Source of the DNA: a bacterium 336/3 | GTDB lineage: Bacteria > Bacteroidota > Bacteroidia > Cytophagales > Thermonemataceae | DNA length: 64,000 bases | Assembly (NCBI GenBank): GCA_001281695.1 | Contig: LJIE01000001.1 | Coordinates: 3,929,521-3,993,520, forward strand | Direction: 5' to 3' | The notes under the pieces: generated by a model | Told to the model about the DNA's origin: nothing | The model's input: only the letters and a program-made list of their open reading frames with translations | The model's database searches: none | Made by a program: the position numbers and the translations under genes | Shown: piece after piece, positions 51,538 through 61,334 of the stretch | How positions within the stretch are numbered: the first letter of the stretch is position 1 | How the letters are laid out: each line of letters begins with the position of its first letter

Positions 51538-53868
51538 TCATTCATATTCTATTTTAATTTCTATACTGCTACTTCTCCCCTTTTCATCAATGCAAGTAAT
51601 TTTTGTTTTTCCTAAAGAAGGCTTAAAGAAAGCGTTTTCTTGAGGAGAAACTTCTTTGTAGAGTTTATCATCTAAATACCAGTAGATCTTTTTAGAATCG
51701 TTGTAAATATATGCTTTAAGTAGCAAATCGGGTATATTTTTCTCTGGAACGATGTATGTTTTTTTATCTAATGGCGATATAATTTGAGGAGCATTAGTAC
51801 CTCCATTTTCGATATATTGCTCACATTCAGGATGTATATTAGGTGTTTTTTCGTAAGGCATTTTTTCAGCCTCATAATAAGTTAGAAGATTGGCTGATAA
51901 ATTAGGAAACATTTTCTTTTTGTAGCCACTTTGAGGCAGACAATCAGGTAGATACATAAATTTCTCATCTGCCGAAATATAGTATTCTTTCATGTGTTGG
52001 CAAGTTTGTGAAGGAGAGATCAAAGGTATATAATAATCTGTTACTTGATTTTTACAAAACTCATTAGGGGGCAAACCTGATTCTACACATACCAATCTAA
52101 ATTGAATATCTTTGGGAGAAACTAATAATTTAGTATTTGTATTGGGTAAATTATTGAATACATCAAACAAAAGTGGGGTAGCTATCTCGCTACCTGTTAG
52201 TTCAGGAACTCCCTCTCCTGTAAAATTTCCAACCCAAACAGCTACAGTATAATCTTGATTGAAGCCAACGCTCCAAGCATCTCGTCTTCCATAAGAAGTT
52301 CCTGTTTTCCATGCAATTGAAGGTTTTTGCAAAGACTGCTCATAGGCTTTGGGCAAGTCGGGACGAGTGGCAAGTGTGAGTGTTTGAGCAATGCTATAGG
52401 CAGATATTGGTGATACAATGGTTGTTTTAATTTTAGTTGTATCATTTTTAAGAAAACGCAAAGGCTGATAATCACCTTCATGTGAAAAAATAGTGTATAA
52501 GCCAGCTATCTCCTCCAAATTCACTCCACAGCCTCCCAAAATCATAGAAAGACCCATATCTTTTTTCTTTTTAGAGATACTCTTAAATCCAGCTTTTGAG
52601 AGTTTTTCTACAAAAACAGGAACAGTTATTTGATTAAGTATGTCAACAGCAGGGATATTTAATGAATGTGATAGAGCTTCTTCAATACTTATTTTTCCTC
52701 TAAATTTTTTATCAAAATTGTCAGGGGCATAACCTTGCCAATTGGTAGGTATATCAGCAACAGTTGTTTTGGGTGTTAGCTTTCCTAAGTCCATTCCTAA
52801 AGCATATACCAAAGGTTTGAGCGTACTACCTGGGGAGCGAATGGCTGTGATACCATCTACTTGTCCCTGATGAGCTTTATCATTAAAATCTTGAGAACCT
52901 ACATAAGCTTCAACTTCCAAAGTACTATTTTTTACAACCAAAACAGCTACATTATAAATATTCAGTTTGCTTATCCTTTTGCTATAATTAGAAGCCAAAT
53001 TTTGAATTTTTATTTGTGTATTGGCTTGTATAGTTGTATATATATTTTCTTTTTGTGGATAGCTTTTGATAATCCGTTGTGATAAGTGTGGGGCCATTTT
53101 AGGTATATCCTGTCTTTTTACTCCAAGGGGTTCTATTAAGGCACTTTCTAGTTCTTCTTTACTAAAAACATCTGCTTTACCAAGTCTTTTAAGCCATTTA
53201 TTTCGTTCTTTTAATATTTCAGGATTATCTTTACCTAAAGCCAAAGTAGTAGGTCTATTAGGTATAAGAGCTAAAGTTGTGATTTGAGCTGGACTTAATT
53301 TTTGTGGTAACGAACCAAAATAAATTACAGAAGCAGATTTTACGCCCTCAATATTACCTCCATAAGGAACTAAATTGATATACATTTGGAGTATTTCATC
53401 TTTAGAATAATGCAACTCCAATTGAAAAGCTCTAAAAACTTCTATAAGTTTATTAAAGTATGTCCTTTTTTTAGGTTCTAAAAGCCTTGCTACCTGCATG
53501 GTAATGGTAGAAGCTCCTGATGTTCGTTTACCAGATACAATATTATTAAATAAGGCTCTTGTAAGTGAAATAGGATTCACTCCAAAATGATAATGAAAGT
53601 ATTTATCTTCTTTTTCTAAAAATGCACTTTTCAATTCAGGACTAATTTCAGAGAGTTCTGTTTTCATTCTCCATTTGTCATCTCTGCTCAAAAATGCTCC
53701 TAAAACCTTTCCATCTTTATCTAATATGAGTTGTGAATATGATGTATTTATTTTGAAAGGAAATATTATATCTAAAAAAATGAATAAAATAATTATGGCA
53801 ATCAAAATAATACTACTTTTTTTAAATATTTTTTTTACTTTTTCCTTATTCAATTTTATAGTTTTCAT
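51538..53868 (-). CDS. pbpC: Penicillin-binding protein 1C
   Basis: The 776-residue protein has an N-terminal membrane anchor (about 14-34), a GT51 transglycosylase domain (EDKYFHYHFGVNPISLTRA, GASTITMQVAR), a transpeptidase domain with SPGSTLKPLVYA (Ser nucleophile and Lys), SLN in SHSLNIPAVD, and WKTGTSYGRRDAWSVGF (KTG), then a PBP1C C-terminal region (about 690-776, BiPBP_C). It polymerises and crosslinks peptidoglycan at the inner membrane. It begins on the overlap ATGA with rsmE and ends beside the converging response regulator. Confidence 0.93.
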   Translation of the reverse strand: MKTIKLNKEKVKKIFKKSSIILIAIIILFIFLDIIFPFKINTSYSQLILDKDGKVLGAFLSRDDKWRMKTELSEISPELKSAFLEKEDKYFHYHFGVNPISLTRALFNNIVSGKRTSGASTITMQVARLLEPKKRTYFNKLIEVFRAFQLELHYSKDEILQMYINLVPYGGNIEGVKSASVIYFGSLPQKLSPAQITTLALIPNRPTTLALGKDNPEILKERNKWLKRLGKADVFSKEELESALIEPLGVKRQDIPKMAPHLSQRIIKSYPQKENIYTTIQANTQIKIQNLASNYSKRISKLNIYNVAVLVVKNSTLEVEAYVGSQDFNDKAHQGQVDGITAIRSPGSTLKPLVYALGMDLGKLTPKTTVADIPTNWQGYAPDNFDKKFRGKISIEEALSHSLNIPAVDILNQITVPVFVEKLSKAGFKSISKKKKDMGLSMILGGCGVNLEEIAGLYTIFSHEGDYQPLRFLKNDTTKIKTTIVSPISAYSIAQTLTLATRPDLPKAYEQSLQKPSIAWKTGTSYGRRDAWSVGFNQDYTVAVWVGNFTGEGVPELTGSEIATPLLFDVFNNLPNTNTKLLVSPKDIQFRLVCVESGLPPNEFCKNQVTDYYIPLISPSQTCQHMKEYYISADEKFMYLPDCLPQSGYKKKMFPNLSANLLTYYEAEKMPYEKTPNIHPECEQYIENGGTNAPQIISPLDKKTYIVPEKNIPDLLLKAYIYNDSKKIYWYLDDKLYKEVSPQENAFFKPSLGKTKITCIDEKGRSSSIEIKIEYE

Positions 53869-54581
53869 GATTCTATATTTTTGATAGCAACATTACAACA
53901 AGCCATGATGCCTGCTGTTTCTGTACGCAAAATAGATTTTCCTAATGTAACGGGCAGAAATTCTTTTTGAATAGCTATAGCTACTTCCTTTGCATCAAAA
54001 TCGCCTTCTGGACCAATTAAAATACAATATTTTGATTTAGATTCTAAAACAGAATTCAATTCTTTTCTATCTTCATCAACCAAGTGAGCTATCAATTTCT
54101 GGGAGTAATCCTTCAAATTTTGCTCCAAAAATTTCGAAAAAGATACAATAGGATTTATTTTTGGAAGTAGAGCTTTTTGAGATTGTTTAATAGCTTGAAT
54201 ACAAATTTTCTCAAGTCTATCTATTTTTATTTCTTTTCTTTCTGAACGATTACATTGAATAAAACTAATTTCATCAATACCTATTTCTGTACATTTTTCG
54301 AGTAACCACTCTACCCTATCAATATTTTTGGTGGGAGCTATTGCCAAATGCAAGTAGTAATTTCTTTGGCTATTTATATCTTTTACTTTCTTTAGAATGT
54401 TTATTTCACACTTTTTAGCATTATCTGTTAATATTTGTCCTTCAAAAAAGCATCCTTTACCATCAATAATTGTAATAACATCATTTTTTTGATGTCTTAA
54501 AACCTGTAAACAATGACGAGCTTCATCTTCAGGCAATAACTTATTTTTTTCTAGATCAGGAGCATAAAAGAGTTGAGCCAT
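53865..54581 (-). CDS. rsmE: 16S rRNA (uracil(1498)-N(3))-methyltransferase
   Basis: The 238-residue protein has an N-terminal PUA-like domain (MAQLFYAPDLEKNKLLPEDEARHCLQVLRH, given in part), and a SPOUT knot with IGPEGDFDAKEVAIA and LGKSILRTETAGIMA. It methylates U1498 of 16S rRNA. ATG 54581 is used; the five-residue extension runs into the neighbour's terminator. It overlaps pbpC by 4 bases, so it leads that operon. Confidence 0.92.
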   Translation of the reverse strand: MAQLFYAPDLEKNKLLPEDEARHCLQVLRHQKNDVITIIDGKGCFFEGQILTDNAKKCEINILKKVKDINSQRNYYLHLAIAPTKNIDRVEWLLEKCTEIGIDEISFIQCNRSERKEIKIDRLEKICIQAIKQSQKALLPKINPIVSFSKFLEQNLKDYSQKLIAHLVDEDRKELNSVLESKSKYCILIGPEGDFDAKEVAIAIQKEFLPVTLGKSILRTETAGIMACCNVAIKNIES

Positions 54582-54595
54582 AACTTTTTTGCACA

Positions 54596-54621
54596 AAAAA
54601 AGGGCTTTTTAGCCCTTTTTT
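54596..54621 (-). terminator. Terminator of the first small secreted protein gene
   Basis: AAAAAAGGGCT and AGCCCTTTTTT form an 11-bp stem around TTTT and end in a T-run on the reverse strand, just after the stop at 54643. Confidence 0.85.
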
Positions 54622-54642
54622 CAAATTTTTCAATATTTTTTA

Positions 54643-55011
54643 TTATTGGGAGCTTTCTAAATTGTATGTCCACTGTCCCCCATTACTGTTGCTTACAATA
54701 ACGCTTCTTGTATAAGTACTTATTTCATAAATACTTCCATTACTTGTTTTAACTTTGTATGATGTACCTGCACCAGCCTCATCTTCTTCTGGCTCTCTCT
54801 TTTCCAAGATGGTGACTAATCCCCATTTATTATTCTGAGAATCATACATTTGAATTGTAACTGTACTTCCATAGTGGATATATACTTTATAAGTTACCCC
54901 ACCCGATTGCATAGCGTATGTAAATTTAGTTTGTGCAGAAACACTACCTAAGCCTACTAATAAAAAGACAATTGCAAATAGTCCAAAAATTTTGTTTATC
55001 ATTTTTTTCAT
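54643..55011 (-). CDS. Small secreted protein, tandem paralogue A (unknown family)
   Basis: The 122-residue protein has a signal peptide (about 1-26, FLLVGLGSVSAQ) and a mature part of about 95 residues made of short beta strands: FTYAMQSGGVTYKVYIHYG, VTIQMYDSQNNKWGLVTILE, SYKVKTSNGSIYEIS, and SNGGQWTYNLES. I do not recognise the family. It is very like the next gene and each has its own terminator. No cysteines are in the mature part. It should be a small beta-barrel or beta-sandwich in the periplasm or outside the cell. Confidence 0.68.
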   Translation of the reverse strand: MKKMINKIFGLFAIVFLLVGLGSVSAQTKFTYAMQSGGVTYKVYIHYGSTVTIQMYDSQNNKWGLVTILEKREPEEDEAGAGTSYKVKTSNGSIYEISTYTRSVIVSNSNGGQWTYNLESSQ

Positions 55012-55044
55012 ATAATATTTTTTGTGAAGAATCTAAACTTTTTT

Positions 55045-55080
55045 AAACATAAAAAGGGCTCAAAAGCCCTTTTTATGTTT
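55045..55080 (-). terminator. Terminator of the second small secreted protein gene
   Basis: AAACATAAAAAGGGCT and AGCCCTTTTTATGTTT form a perfect 16-bp stem around CAAA in the gap between the two paralogues, after the stop at 55093. Confidence 0.85.
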
Positions 55081-55092
55081 CTTAGTTTTTTA

Positions 55093-55446
55093 TTATTCTA
55101 AAGAATAAGTCCACTGACCTCCATTCGTTTTTACAACAATGCTGCTACTTGAAGCATAAGTCCATATCTCATAAATATTACCATTACCCGCTTTAATTTT
55201 GTAGTATCCACCATCCCCATCAGAAGGTTTTTGCTCTAAGATTGTAGCAAATCCCCATTTGTTACTTTTAGAATCATACAATTGAATTGTAAGAGTTCCT
55301 CTTTCCTGTTGGAAATGCACTTTATAAGTTGCTCCACCAGACTGCATAGAGTATGTCCATTTGTCTTGTGCAGAAGCACTACCTAAGCCTACTAATAAGA
55401 AAGCGACTACGAATAGACCGAGAATTTTGTTCATGATTTTTTGCAT
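55093..55446 (-). CDS. Small secreted protein, tandem paralogue B (unknown family)
   Basis: The 117-residue protein (from ATG 55446, MQKIMNKILGLF) has a signal peptide ending GLGSASAQ and a mature part parallel to paralogue A: KWTYSMQSGGATYKV, TLTIQLYDSKSNKWGFATILE, YYKIKAGNGNIYEI and TNGGQWTYSLE. The frame to 55500 adds a hydrophobic stretch with no counterpart in A. The duplication is recent in look. The function is unknown. Confidence 0.66.
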   Translation of the reverse strand: MQKIMNKILGLFVVAFLLVGLGSASAQDKWTYSMQSGGATYKVHFQQERGTLTIQLYDSKSNKWGFATILEQKPSDGDGGYYKIKAGNGNIYEIWTYASSSSIVVKTNGGQWTYSLE

Positions 55447-55685
55447 GTGATTTGAATTTTTAAAGGTTTGTAAAATTATTTTAAGCAATAACAGTGCCAA
55501 TATATAGTTTGTGAATAATTGACTTTCAATTTTTTATATTTTTTTTTAAAAAAATATTTTAAAAGTTTTACTATTATTTTAGATAGTTTTTAAAACTTTT
55601 TTTATTGTTTATTGTTTACTATAATAGAAACGACTATTTAAAGAATAGTTTCTATTAGAAGTTGTTTTTTCATAATTTTGGTTAT

Positions 55686-55718
55686 AGAAAAGCCCTGCAA
55701 TATTTGCAGGGCTTTTCT
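55686..55718 (-). terminator. Terminator of the DUF3575-like gene
   Basis: AGAAAAGCCCTGCAA and TTGCAGGGCTTTTCT form a perfect 15-bp stem around TAT beyond the stop at 55727. Confidence 0.88.
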
Positions 55719-55726
55719 TATTTAGC

Positions 55727-56290
55727 CTAGAAGGCTACACCAACTGTTGCACCAAATCTGAATCCAAAACCACTTCCTACACCAGATGTATTAAAATTAT
55801 CTTCTGTACCAGATTCTACTTTGATGGTAGAAGAGTTAAATGATGGTCCACCATATATTTCAAAAGACACAATATCACCAAATATCCATTGTCCTCCTAA
55901 TACCAAACCAGCACCTATTGAAGATAATGTTGCTTTGTCTGTAACTGTATTACCATTGAAATCTGTTGTTTGTGATTCTAGTTTAAAGCTTTGATATCTT
56001 GGAGAAAGTCCTAAGAAGAAACCCTCCAAAGCTGTTCCTTTGGGGTATAATCTTACTTCAGGTGTTATTGCAAAGCCATTGAATTTGGTATCATTTCTAT
56101 CAAGACCTGCAAAATACATCAATCCTAATTGTCCACTTACCTTTTCAGTAAACGCTCTTTCGTAATTTAAATGAAACGTTCTAAATAAAGGGCTTAATAC
56201 ATTTGTTTTCACAATGTTCTTCTTTTCGCTTTGAGCAAAAATGATGTTCGTTAGCATGAAAAATGCCATTAATAAAGATAATTTTTTCAT
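55727..56290 (-). CDS. Outer-membrane beta-barrel protein, DUF3575-like
   Basis: The 187-residue protein has a signal peptide (1-19, ending IIFAQ), then KTNVLSPLFRTFHLNYERAFTEKVSGQLG, which is the start of DUF3575-type barrels, followed by eight alternating beta strands and a final aromatic strand (FGATVGVAF). It should be an eight-stranded outer-membrane barrel. The role is unknown. Single-gene unit with its own terminator. Confidence 0.8.
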   Translation of the reverse strand: MKKLSLLMAFFMLTNIIFAQSEKKNIVKTNVLSPLFRTFHLNYERAFTEKVSGQLGLMYFAGLDRNDTKFNGFAITPEVRLYPKGTALEGFFLGLSPRYQSFKLESQTTDFNGNTVTDKATLSSIGAGLVLGGQWIFGDIVSFEIYGGPSFNSSTIKVESGTEDNFNTSGVGSGFGFRFGATVGVAF

Positions 56291-56355
56291 ATATTAATTT
56301 GTGTTTAGTTTATGAATTCAATATAAAACAATATATGAAAAAATAAAAAAAAATC

Positions 56356-56991
56356 TTACTTTTTTTCAAGATAGTAATAATATCCTAATAGAGAACATAA
56401 TGTTCCTATTATAGACCCTGCAAAGGTATCTATAAAAAAGTGTTGTTGAAGATACATTCTTGACATAGCCACAGAAAGACATGCTATAAAACCGATAAAT
56501 TGCCAAAGAGGGTGTTTATGAAAAAATACAATCCAACTAAATGCTGAAAATGCTGTTGCTGTATGTCCAGACGGAAAGCTCAGATATCCATGTACATCCA
56601 CTCCTTCTACAAAATTAAGTTTGGCAATTCCTTCAAAAAAAGTTTTAGGTCTTGGTTGGCTTGGGAAAACAAAATGTTTAATACCTTGTACAATAATTAT
56701 TTGCAATAAAACTATTATAGCAGTAGCTATCAATTCTCTATATTTTTTTTTGTAGATAAAGATACCTGCTACAACTAAATACACCCACTCTTCTCCAAGA
56801 TGAGTAAGCCAAGGAAATACCAAGTCTCCAAAAGTTGTGTGCAATTCGTTTAAGGTTAAATGAATCTCTTTTTTAGAAAAAATTGTAAGTAAAATACCAC
56901 CAAATAACCAGTAGATAAGAAGTAAAACAAAAAAATAGGGTTTATTTTTTATCTCTTCCCAGAGGGTGCGTTTTGAAAGGTTTTCTTCCAT
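56356..56991 (-). CDS. PAP2-family membrane phosphatase
   Basis: The 211-residue protein (from ATG 56991, MEENLSKRT) has about five membrane helices and the three PAP2 motifs: [11 protein letters not shown] (K..RP), PSGHT, and [12 protein letters not shown] (SR...H). It dephosphorylates a lipid phosphate or pyrophosphate at the membrane, for example undecaprenyl pyrophosphate or a lipid A phosphate; which one is not clear. It is divergent from bioB. Confidence 0.9.
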   Translation of the reverse strand: MEENLSKRTLWEEIKNKPYFFVLLLIYWLFGGILLTIFSKKEIHLTLNELHTTFGDLVFPWLTHLGEEWVYLVVAGIFIYKKKYRELIATAIIVLLQIIIVQGIKHFVFPSQPRPKTFFEGIAKLNFVEGVDVHGYLSFPSGHTATAFSAFSWIVFFHKHPLWQFIGFIACLSVAMSRMYLQQHFFIDTFAGSIIGTLCSLLGYYYYLEKK

Positions 56992-57048
56992 TTGAATTTG
57001 TTTTTTTGCGAAAGTATTAGCAATTTGCCCGTCCAAATTTACAATATT

Positions 57049-58020
57049 ATGATAAGAAACAATTGGACTCGCGAGGAAATTGCTAAAATTTATCATCAGC
57101 CTGTTTTAGAACTCATCTATCAAGCAGCAACTGTACACCGTCAATATAATGACCCTAATGAGGTACAAGTATGTACTTTATTGTCTATTAAAACTGGTGG
57201 TTGTCCAGAAGATTGTGCTTATTGCCCTCAAGCTGCTCGTTATCAGACTGATGTAAAAGTAGAAAAGCTTATGAGCTCTCAAGAGGTACTTCAGAAGGCT
57301 TTAGAAGCTAAAGAAGCTGGTAGTACACGCTTTTGTATGGGAGCAGCATGGCGAGAAGTAAGAGACAACAAAGACTTTGACAGAGTTTTAGAAATGGTAA
57401 AAGGGGTTTCTACAATGGGTTTAGAAGTTTGCTGTACATTGGGTATGCTTACTGAAGACCAAGCCCAAAAACTCAAAGACGCTGGTTTATATGCTTATAA
57501 CCATAATTTAGATACGAGCGAAGAATTTTACGATGATATTATCAGTACCAGAACTTATAAAGACAGATTAGATACCTTAGAGAATGTGAGTAAGGCTAAA
57601 ATTTCTGTTTGTTCTGGTGGTATTATTGGTATGGGTGAAAAAGTTGAAGATAGAATTGGAATGCTTTATACACTTGCTACGCTACCTCAACATCCTGAAT
57701 CTGTACCTGTAAATGCTTTAGTGCCTGTAGAAGGTACTCCTCTTGAAGACCAAGAAAAAGTATCAGTTTGGGAAATGGTTCGTATGATTGCCACAGCGAG
57801 AATATTGATGCCTAAAGCTATGGTAAGACTTTCGGCAGGTAGAGTCAGAATGACTATTGAAGAACAAGCTTTGTGTTTCATGGCAGGAGCTAACTCTATT
57901 TTTGCAGGAGATAAGTTACTAACTACGCCTAACCCTGCGTATGTAGCAGATAAAGAAATGTTCCAGATATTAAATATTGTACCAAGACAAGCTTACAAAA
58001 ACGAATTGGAAACAGTATAA
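57049..58020 (+). CDS. bioB: Biotin synthase
   Basis: The 323-residue protein starts at ATG 57049 ([15 protein letters not shown]). The radical-SAM cluster is [10 protein letters not shown], followed by LCS-type ARY, then [22 protein letters not shown] and [11 protein letters not shown]-like segments (here [12 protein letters not shown]) that bind the second cluster. It inserts sulphur into dethiobiotin. No other bio genes are beside it. The longer frame to 56992 overlaps the start of the divergent PAP2 gene and is rejected. Confidence 0.95.
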   Translation: MIRNNWTREEIAKIYHQPVLELIYQAATVHRQYNDPNEVQVCTLLSIKTGGCPEDCAYCPQAARYQTDVKVEKLMSSQEVLQKALEAKEAGSTRFCMGAAWREVRDNKDFDRVLEMVKGVSTMGLEVCCTLGMLTEDQAQKLKDAGLYAYNHNLDTSEEFYDDIISTRTYKDRLDTLENVSKAKISVCSGGIIGMGEKVEDRIGMLYTLATLPQHPESVPVNALVPVEGTPLEDQEKVSVWEMVRMIATARILMPKAMVRLSAGRVRMTIEEQALCFMAGANSIFAGDKLLTTPNPAYVADKEMFQILNIVPRQAYKNELETV

Positions 58021-58022
58021 CA

Positions 58023-58052
58023 AAAAAAGTCTTCGTAAATGAAGACTTTTTT
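58023..58052 (+). terminator. Rho-independent terminator of bioB
   Basis: AAAAAAGTCTTC and GAAGACTTTTTT pair around GTAAAT, ending in a T-run, directly after the bioB stop. Confidence 0.88.
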
Positions 58053-58076
58053 GTTTCAGTTTTAGATATTAACTTT

Positions 58077-58844
58077 ATGGAAATTCTTCATCATTCTATT
58101 GTTGGTTCAGGTAATCCTGTTGTTCTAATTCATGGTTTTTGTGAAAACGAGACTGTTTGGAATGACTTTATACCTGAGTTAGCTAAAAAAAATCAGGTTA
58201 TTAGTTTGGATTTGGGAGGTTTTGGGAAAAGTTCTCATTTATTGCCCAATCCTTGCAGTATAGAAGCTTTGGCAGAGCAAGTCAAGAATCTTTTAGATTT
58301 TCTAAAGATAGAAAAAGCTATTTTTGTAGGACATTCGTTGGGTGGTTATGTAAGTCTTGCATTGGCAGAAAAGTACTCTTCTATTGTAAGTAAAATGTGT
58401 TTGTTTCATTCAACAGTTTTGGCAGATACTCCAGAAAAAAAAGATATAAGAAACAAAGTGATTGAGTTCGTACAAAAAGTTGGTGTAGAGCGTTATATTG
58501 ACTCTTTTGTAAGTCCACTTTTTTATCAACCTCGCCTTGAGGAACTCAAAGAAAGTATTTTAGTTGTAGAAAAAGTGGGTAAAACTACTCCATTACAAAC
58601 CATTACGAGTGTAGTAGCAGCTATGCGAGATAGAAAAAATCGTTTGGATATTATACAAAATGCAAATTTCCCAATTTTGTATATTATCGGCAAAAATGAT
58701 GGTGCAGTTACTTTTGAGAGTTATCAAGAACAAATACAGTGTAATCCTTTGATACAAACTCTAATTTTAGAAGAAACAGCACACATGGGTATGTTTGAAC
58801 GTCCTCAAGAAACATTAGAAGCATTATTATTATTTTGTAGATAG
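58077..58844 (+). CDS. Alpha/beta-fold hydrolase
   Basis: The 255-residue protein shows the alpha/beta hydrolase fold: VVLIHGFCENETVW (oxyanion HG), the nucleophile elbow GHSLGG with Ser, the acid in ILYIIGKNDGAV, and His in ETAHMGMFERP. No signal peptide is present, so it is cytoplasmic. The substrate is unknown. The PAS kinase gene starts 5 bases after its stop, so they are co-transcribed. Confidence 0.88.
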   Translation: MEILHHSIVGSGNPVVLIHGFCENETVWNDFIPELAKKNQVISLDLGGFGKSSHLLPNPCSIEALAEQVKNLLDFLKIEKAIFVGHSLGGYVSLALAEKYSSIVSKMCLFHSTVLADTPEKKDIRNKVIEFVQKVGVERYIDSFVSPLFYQPRLEELKESILVVEKVGKTTPLQTITSVVAAMRDRKNRLDIIQNANFPILYIIGKNDGAVTFESYQEQIQCNPLIQTLILEETAHMGMFERPQETLEALLLFCR

Positions 58845-58849
58845 TATGT

Positions 58850-60103
58850 ATGGGAAAGTATATTGAAAAAGTTTCTAATTCTTCAGAAAAAGATATTTTT
58901 ATCTCGATTTTCGACTTTGCTGCTATTGGAATTATTGTTTCCAATCAGAGTGGAAAGATACTTTTAGCTAATCAGTATGCTGAAAAGCTTTTTGGATATG
59001 GAATTCAAGAATTAGAAGGCAATGATATTGAAGTTCTCATTCCTCAAGAAGTTAGAAATAAACATATCCAACATAGAAAAAAATTTAATGAAGACCCTCA
59101 TGTACGAACAATGGGGAATAACTTGGATTTACAAGGTGTAAAAAAAGATGGGAGTAAGTTTTATATAGAGGTTAGTCTTGGTTTTTTCAAAACTCAAGAT
59201 AATACCTACGTTATGGCTTTTGTTTATGATGTAAGTAATCAGAAATATGCAGAATTAGAAATTTTAGAAAGAAATAAAGCCATTGAACAATACTCTGCTG
59301 AAATCAAGGCTTTGAACGAAAACTTAGAAGAGCAAATCAAAAACAGAACCAAAGCTCTTTTAGAAACCCTACAACACTTAGAAACCTCCAAGAAAGAATT
59401 AGAAAAAGCTTTATCCAAAGAAAAAGAATTAGGAGAATTGAAATCTCGTTTTGTTTCAGTGGCATCTCACGAATTTAGAACACCTCTAAGTACTATTCTT
59501 TCTTCTATACAACTCATTTCCAAATATAATTTGACTGAACAACAAGAGAAAAGAGAGAAACATATTCAGAGAATTATTGGCTCTGTAAATCATTTGAATG
59601 ACATTTTAGAGGAGTTTTTATCTGTTGGCAGGCTTGAAGAAGGAAAAATTAAAGCTAATTTTGCTCAACACGATTTAGAGATTTGCTTCAATGAAGTTAC
59701 CAATGAAATGCAAAATATTGCACAGCAGGGACAAAAAATTATATTTTCTCATACAGGTGATAAAATTGTAGTAACTGATTGCTCTATTTTGAAAAAAGTG
59801 CTTATCAATCTTTTATCCAATGCTATTAAGTTTTCTCCCGAAAACAGCAATATTCATATAAAAAGTATATTAGATGAGCAAGGCTTAATAATTCAGGTAT
59901 CTGATGAAGGCATAGGTATTTCTGAGAAAGACCAAAAACATCTTTTTGAAAGATTTTTTAGAGCCGAAAATGCTATTAATATCAAAGGTACAGGTCTAGG
60001 ATTACATATTGTGGCCAAATTTGTAGAAATGTTACATGGAGATATTTTTATTGATAGTGAGCTTGGAAAAGGTACTAGAGTAACTTTACATTTTAATAAA
60101 TAA
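58850..60103 (+). CDS. PAS-domain histidine kinase (cytoplasmic)
   Basis: The 417-residue protein has no membrane helix. It has a PAS domain (about 15-135, [20 protein letters not shown]), a coiled coil (about 140-200), HisKA with [16 protein letters not shown] and a HATPase domain ([25 protein letters not shown]). No receiver domain is attached. It is co-transcribed with the hydrolase gene. The signal and partner regulator are not clear; the response regulators at 24946 and 51061 are distant. Confidence 0.9.
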   Translation: MGKYIEKVSNSSEKDIFISIFDFAAIGIIVSNQSGKILLANQYAEKLFGYGIQELEGNDIEVLIPQEVRNKHIQHRKKFNEDPHVRTMGNNLDLQGVKKDGSKFYIEVSLGFFKTQDNTYVMAFVYDVSNQKYAELEILERNKAIEQYSAEIKALNENLEEQIKNRTKALLETLQHLETSKKELEKALSKEKELGELKSRFVSVASHEFRTPLSTILSSIQLISKYNLTEQQEKREKHIQRIIGSVNHLNDILEEFLSVGRLEEGKIKANFAQHDLEICFNEVTNEMQNIAQQGQKIIFSHTGDKIVVTDCSILKKVLINLLSNAIKFSPENSNIHIKSILDEQGLIIQVSDEGIGISEKDQKHLFERFFRAENAINIKGTGLGLHIVAKFVEMLHGDIFIDSELGKGTRVTLHFNK

Positions 60104-60144
60104 AATTTCCTCTGGTTCACATTCAGAGATTTATACAATTCTAT

Positions 60145-60152
60145 TATATTTG
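60145..60152 (+). promoter_or_regulatory. Candidate -7 box of the aldolase gene
   Basis: TATATTTG matches the Bacteroidota -7 consensus TAnnTTTG and the rpmH box exactly. It lies 33 bases before the start codon. No TTTG sits at the usual upstream distance. Confidence 0.42.
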
Positions 60153-60185
60153 TGCCAGTTTTATTTTCATCAAACCCTCATTACG

Positions 60186-61244
60186 ATGTCTTACAATAAA
60201 ATTGTTGAATTACTTGGTTCTGAAGCTGATAATTTACTCAAGTACCAATCAAAAACTATTGACAAAAGTCTTTTACATGCTCCAAGTTCATCTTTTGTAG
60301 ATGATATTTATGCAAAATCGAACAGAAACATTCCTGTTTTGCGTAGTTTACAAACAATGTTTGGAAATGGTAGATTGGCAAACACAGGTTTTTTATCTAT
60401 TTTACCCGTTGACCAAGGTATTGAACATACAGCAGGTGCTTCTTTTGCTCCAAATCCTATTTACTTTGACCCTGAAAATATTATCAAATTGGCTATTGAG
60501 GGTGGTTGCAGTGCAGTGGCTACTACTTTCGGCAATTTGGCTATCATGTCAAGAAAGTATGCTCACAAAATTCCTTTCTTGGTAAAAATCAATCATAATG
60601 AGCTTTTAACTTATCCCAACAAATTTGACCAAATTATGTTTGGTTCAGTTCGTGAGGCTTGGAACTTAGGAGCTGTGGCAGTAGGAGCAACTATTTATTT
60701 TGGTTCTGAAGAATCTTCAAGACAAATTATAGAAGTAGCTGCTGCATTTGAGGAAGCTCATCAGTTGGGTATGGCTACTGTACTTTGGTGCTATGCTCGT
60801 AACAATGCTTTCAAAAAAGATGGTGTTGACTACCATGTAGCTGCTGATATTACAGGACAAGCAAACCACTTGGGTGTAACAATCCAAGCAGATATTATCA
60901 AGCAAAAACTTCCTGAAAACAATGGTGGTTTTACAGCTATAAATTTTGCAAAATCACACAAGAAAATGTATGAGCAATTAAGCTCTGAACACCCTATTGA
61001 TTTGTGCCGTTACCAAGTAGCAAACTGCTATATGGGTAGAATTGGTCTTATCAATTCTGGTGGTGAGTCGAAAGGTGCTTCAGATATGGCAGAAGCTGTA
61101 AGAACATCTGTTATCAATAAGAGAGCTGGTGGTACAGGCTTAATTATGGGACGTAAAGCTTTCCAAAGACCTATGAATGAAGGTGTTGAATTATTAAATG
61201 CAGTACAAGATGTATATTTAGCTAAAGAAATTGATTTAGCTTAA
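60186..61244 (+). CDS. fbaB: Class I fructose-bisphosphate aldolase
   Basis: The 352-residue protein is of the DhnA/FbaB type: [62 protein letters not shown] and a C-terminal [24 protein letters not shown] that binds phosphate. It cleaves fructose 1,6-bisphosphate through a Schiff base. ATG 60186 ([11 protein letters not shown]) is chosen; the 12-residue extension lies across the promoter-like motif. A strong terminator follows. Confidence 0.92.
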   Translation: MSYNKIVELLGSEADNLLKYQSKTIDKSLLHAPSSSFVDDIYAKSNRNIPVLRSLQTMFGNGRLANTGFLSILPVDQGIEHTAGASFAPNPIYFDPENIIKLAIEGGCSAVATTFGNLAIMSRKYAHKIPFLVKINHNELLTYPNKFDQIMFGSVREAWNLGAVAVGATIYFGSEESSRQIIEVAAAFEEAHQLGMATVLWCYARNNAFKKDGVDYHVAADITGQANHLGVTIQADIIKQKLPENNGGFTAINFAKSHKKMYEQLSSEHPIDLCRYQVANCYMGRIGLINSGGESKGASDMAEAVRTSVINKRAGGTGLIMGRKAFQRPMNEGVELLNAVQDVYLAKEIDLA

Positions 61245-61268
61245 TTCATTATACACATATTATTATGT

Positions 61269-61300
61269 CAAAGCCCCGAATATTCGGGGCTTTGTTTTTT
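61269..61300 (+). terminator. Rho-independent terminator of fbaB
   Basis: CAAAGCCCCGAAT and ATTCGGGGCTTTG form a perfect palindrome followed by TTTTTT. Confidence 0.92.
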
Positions 61301-61334
61301 ACATCATTTTCAAGTATATTAGCTTTATTTTCTG

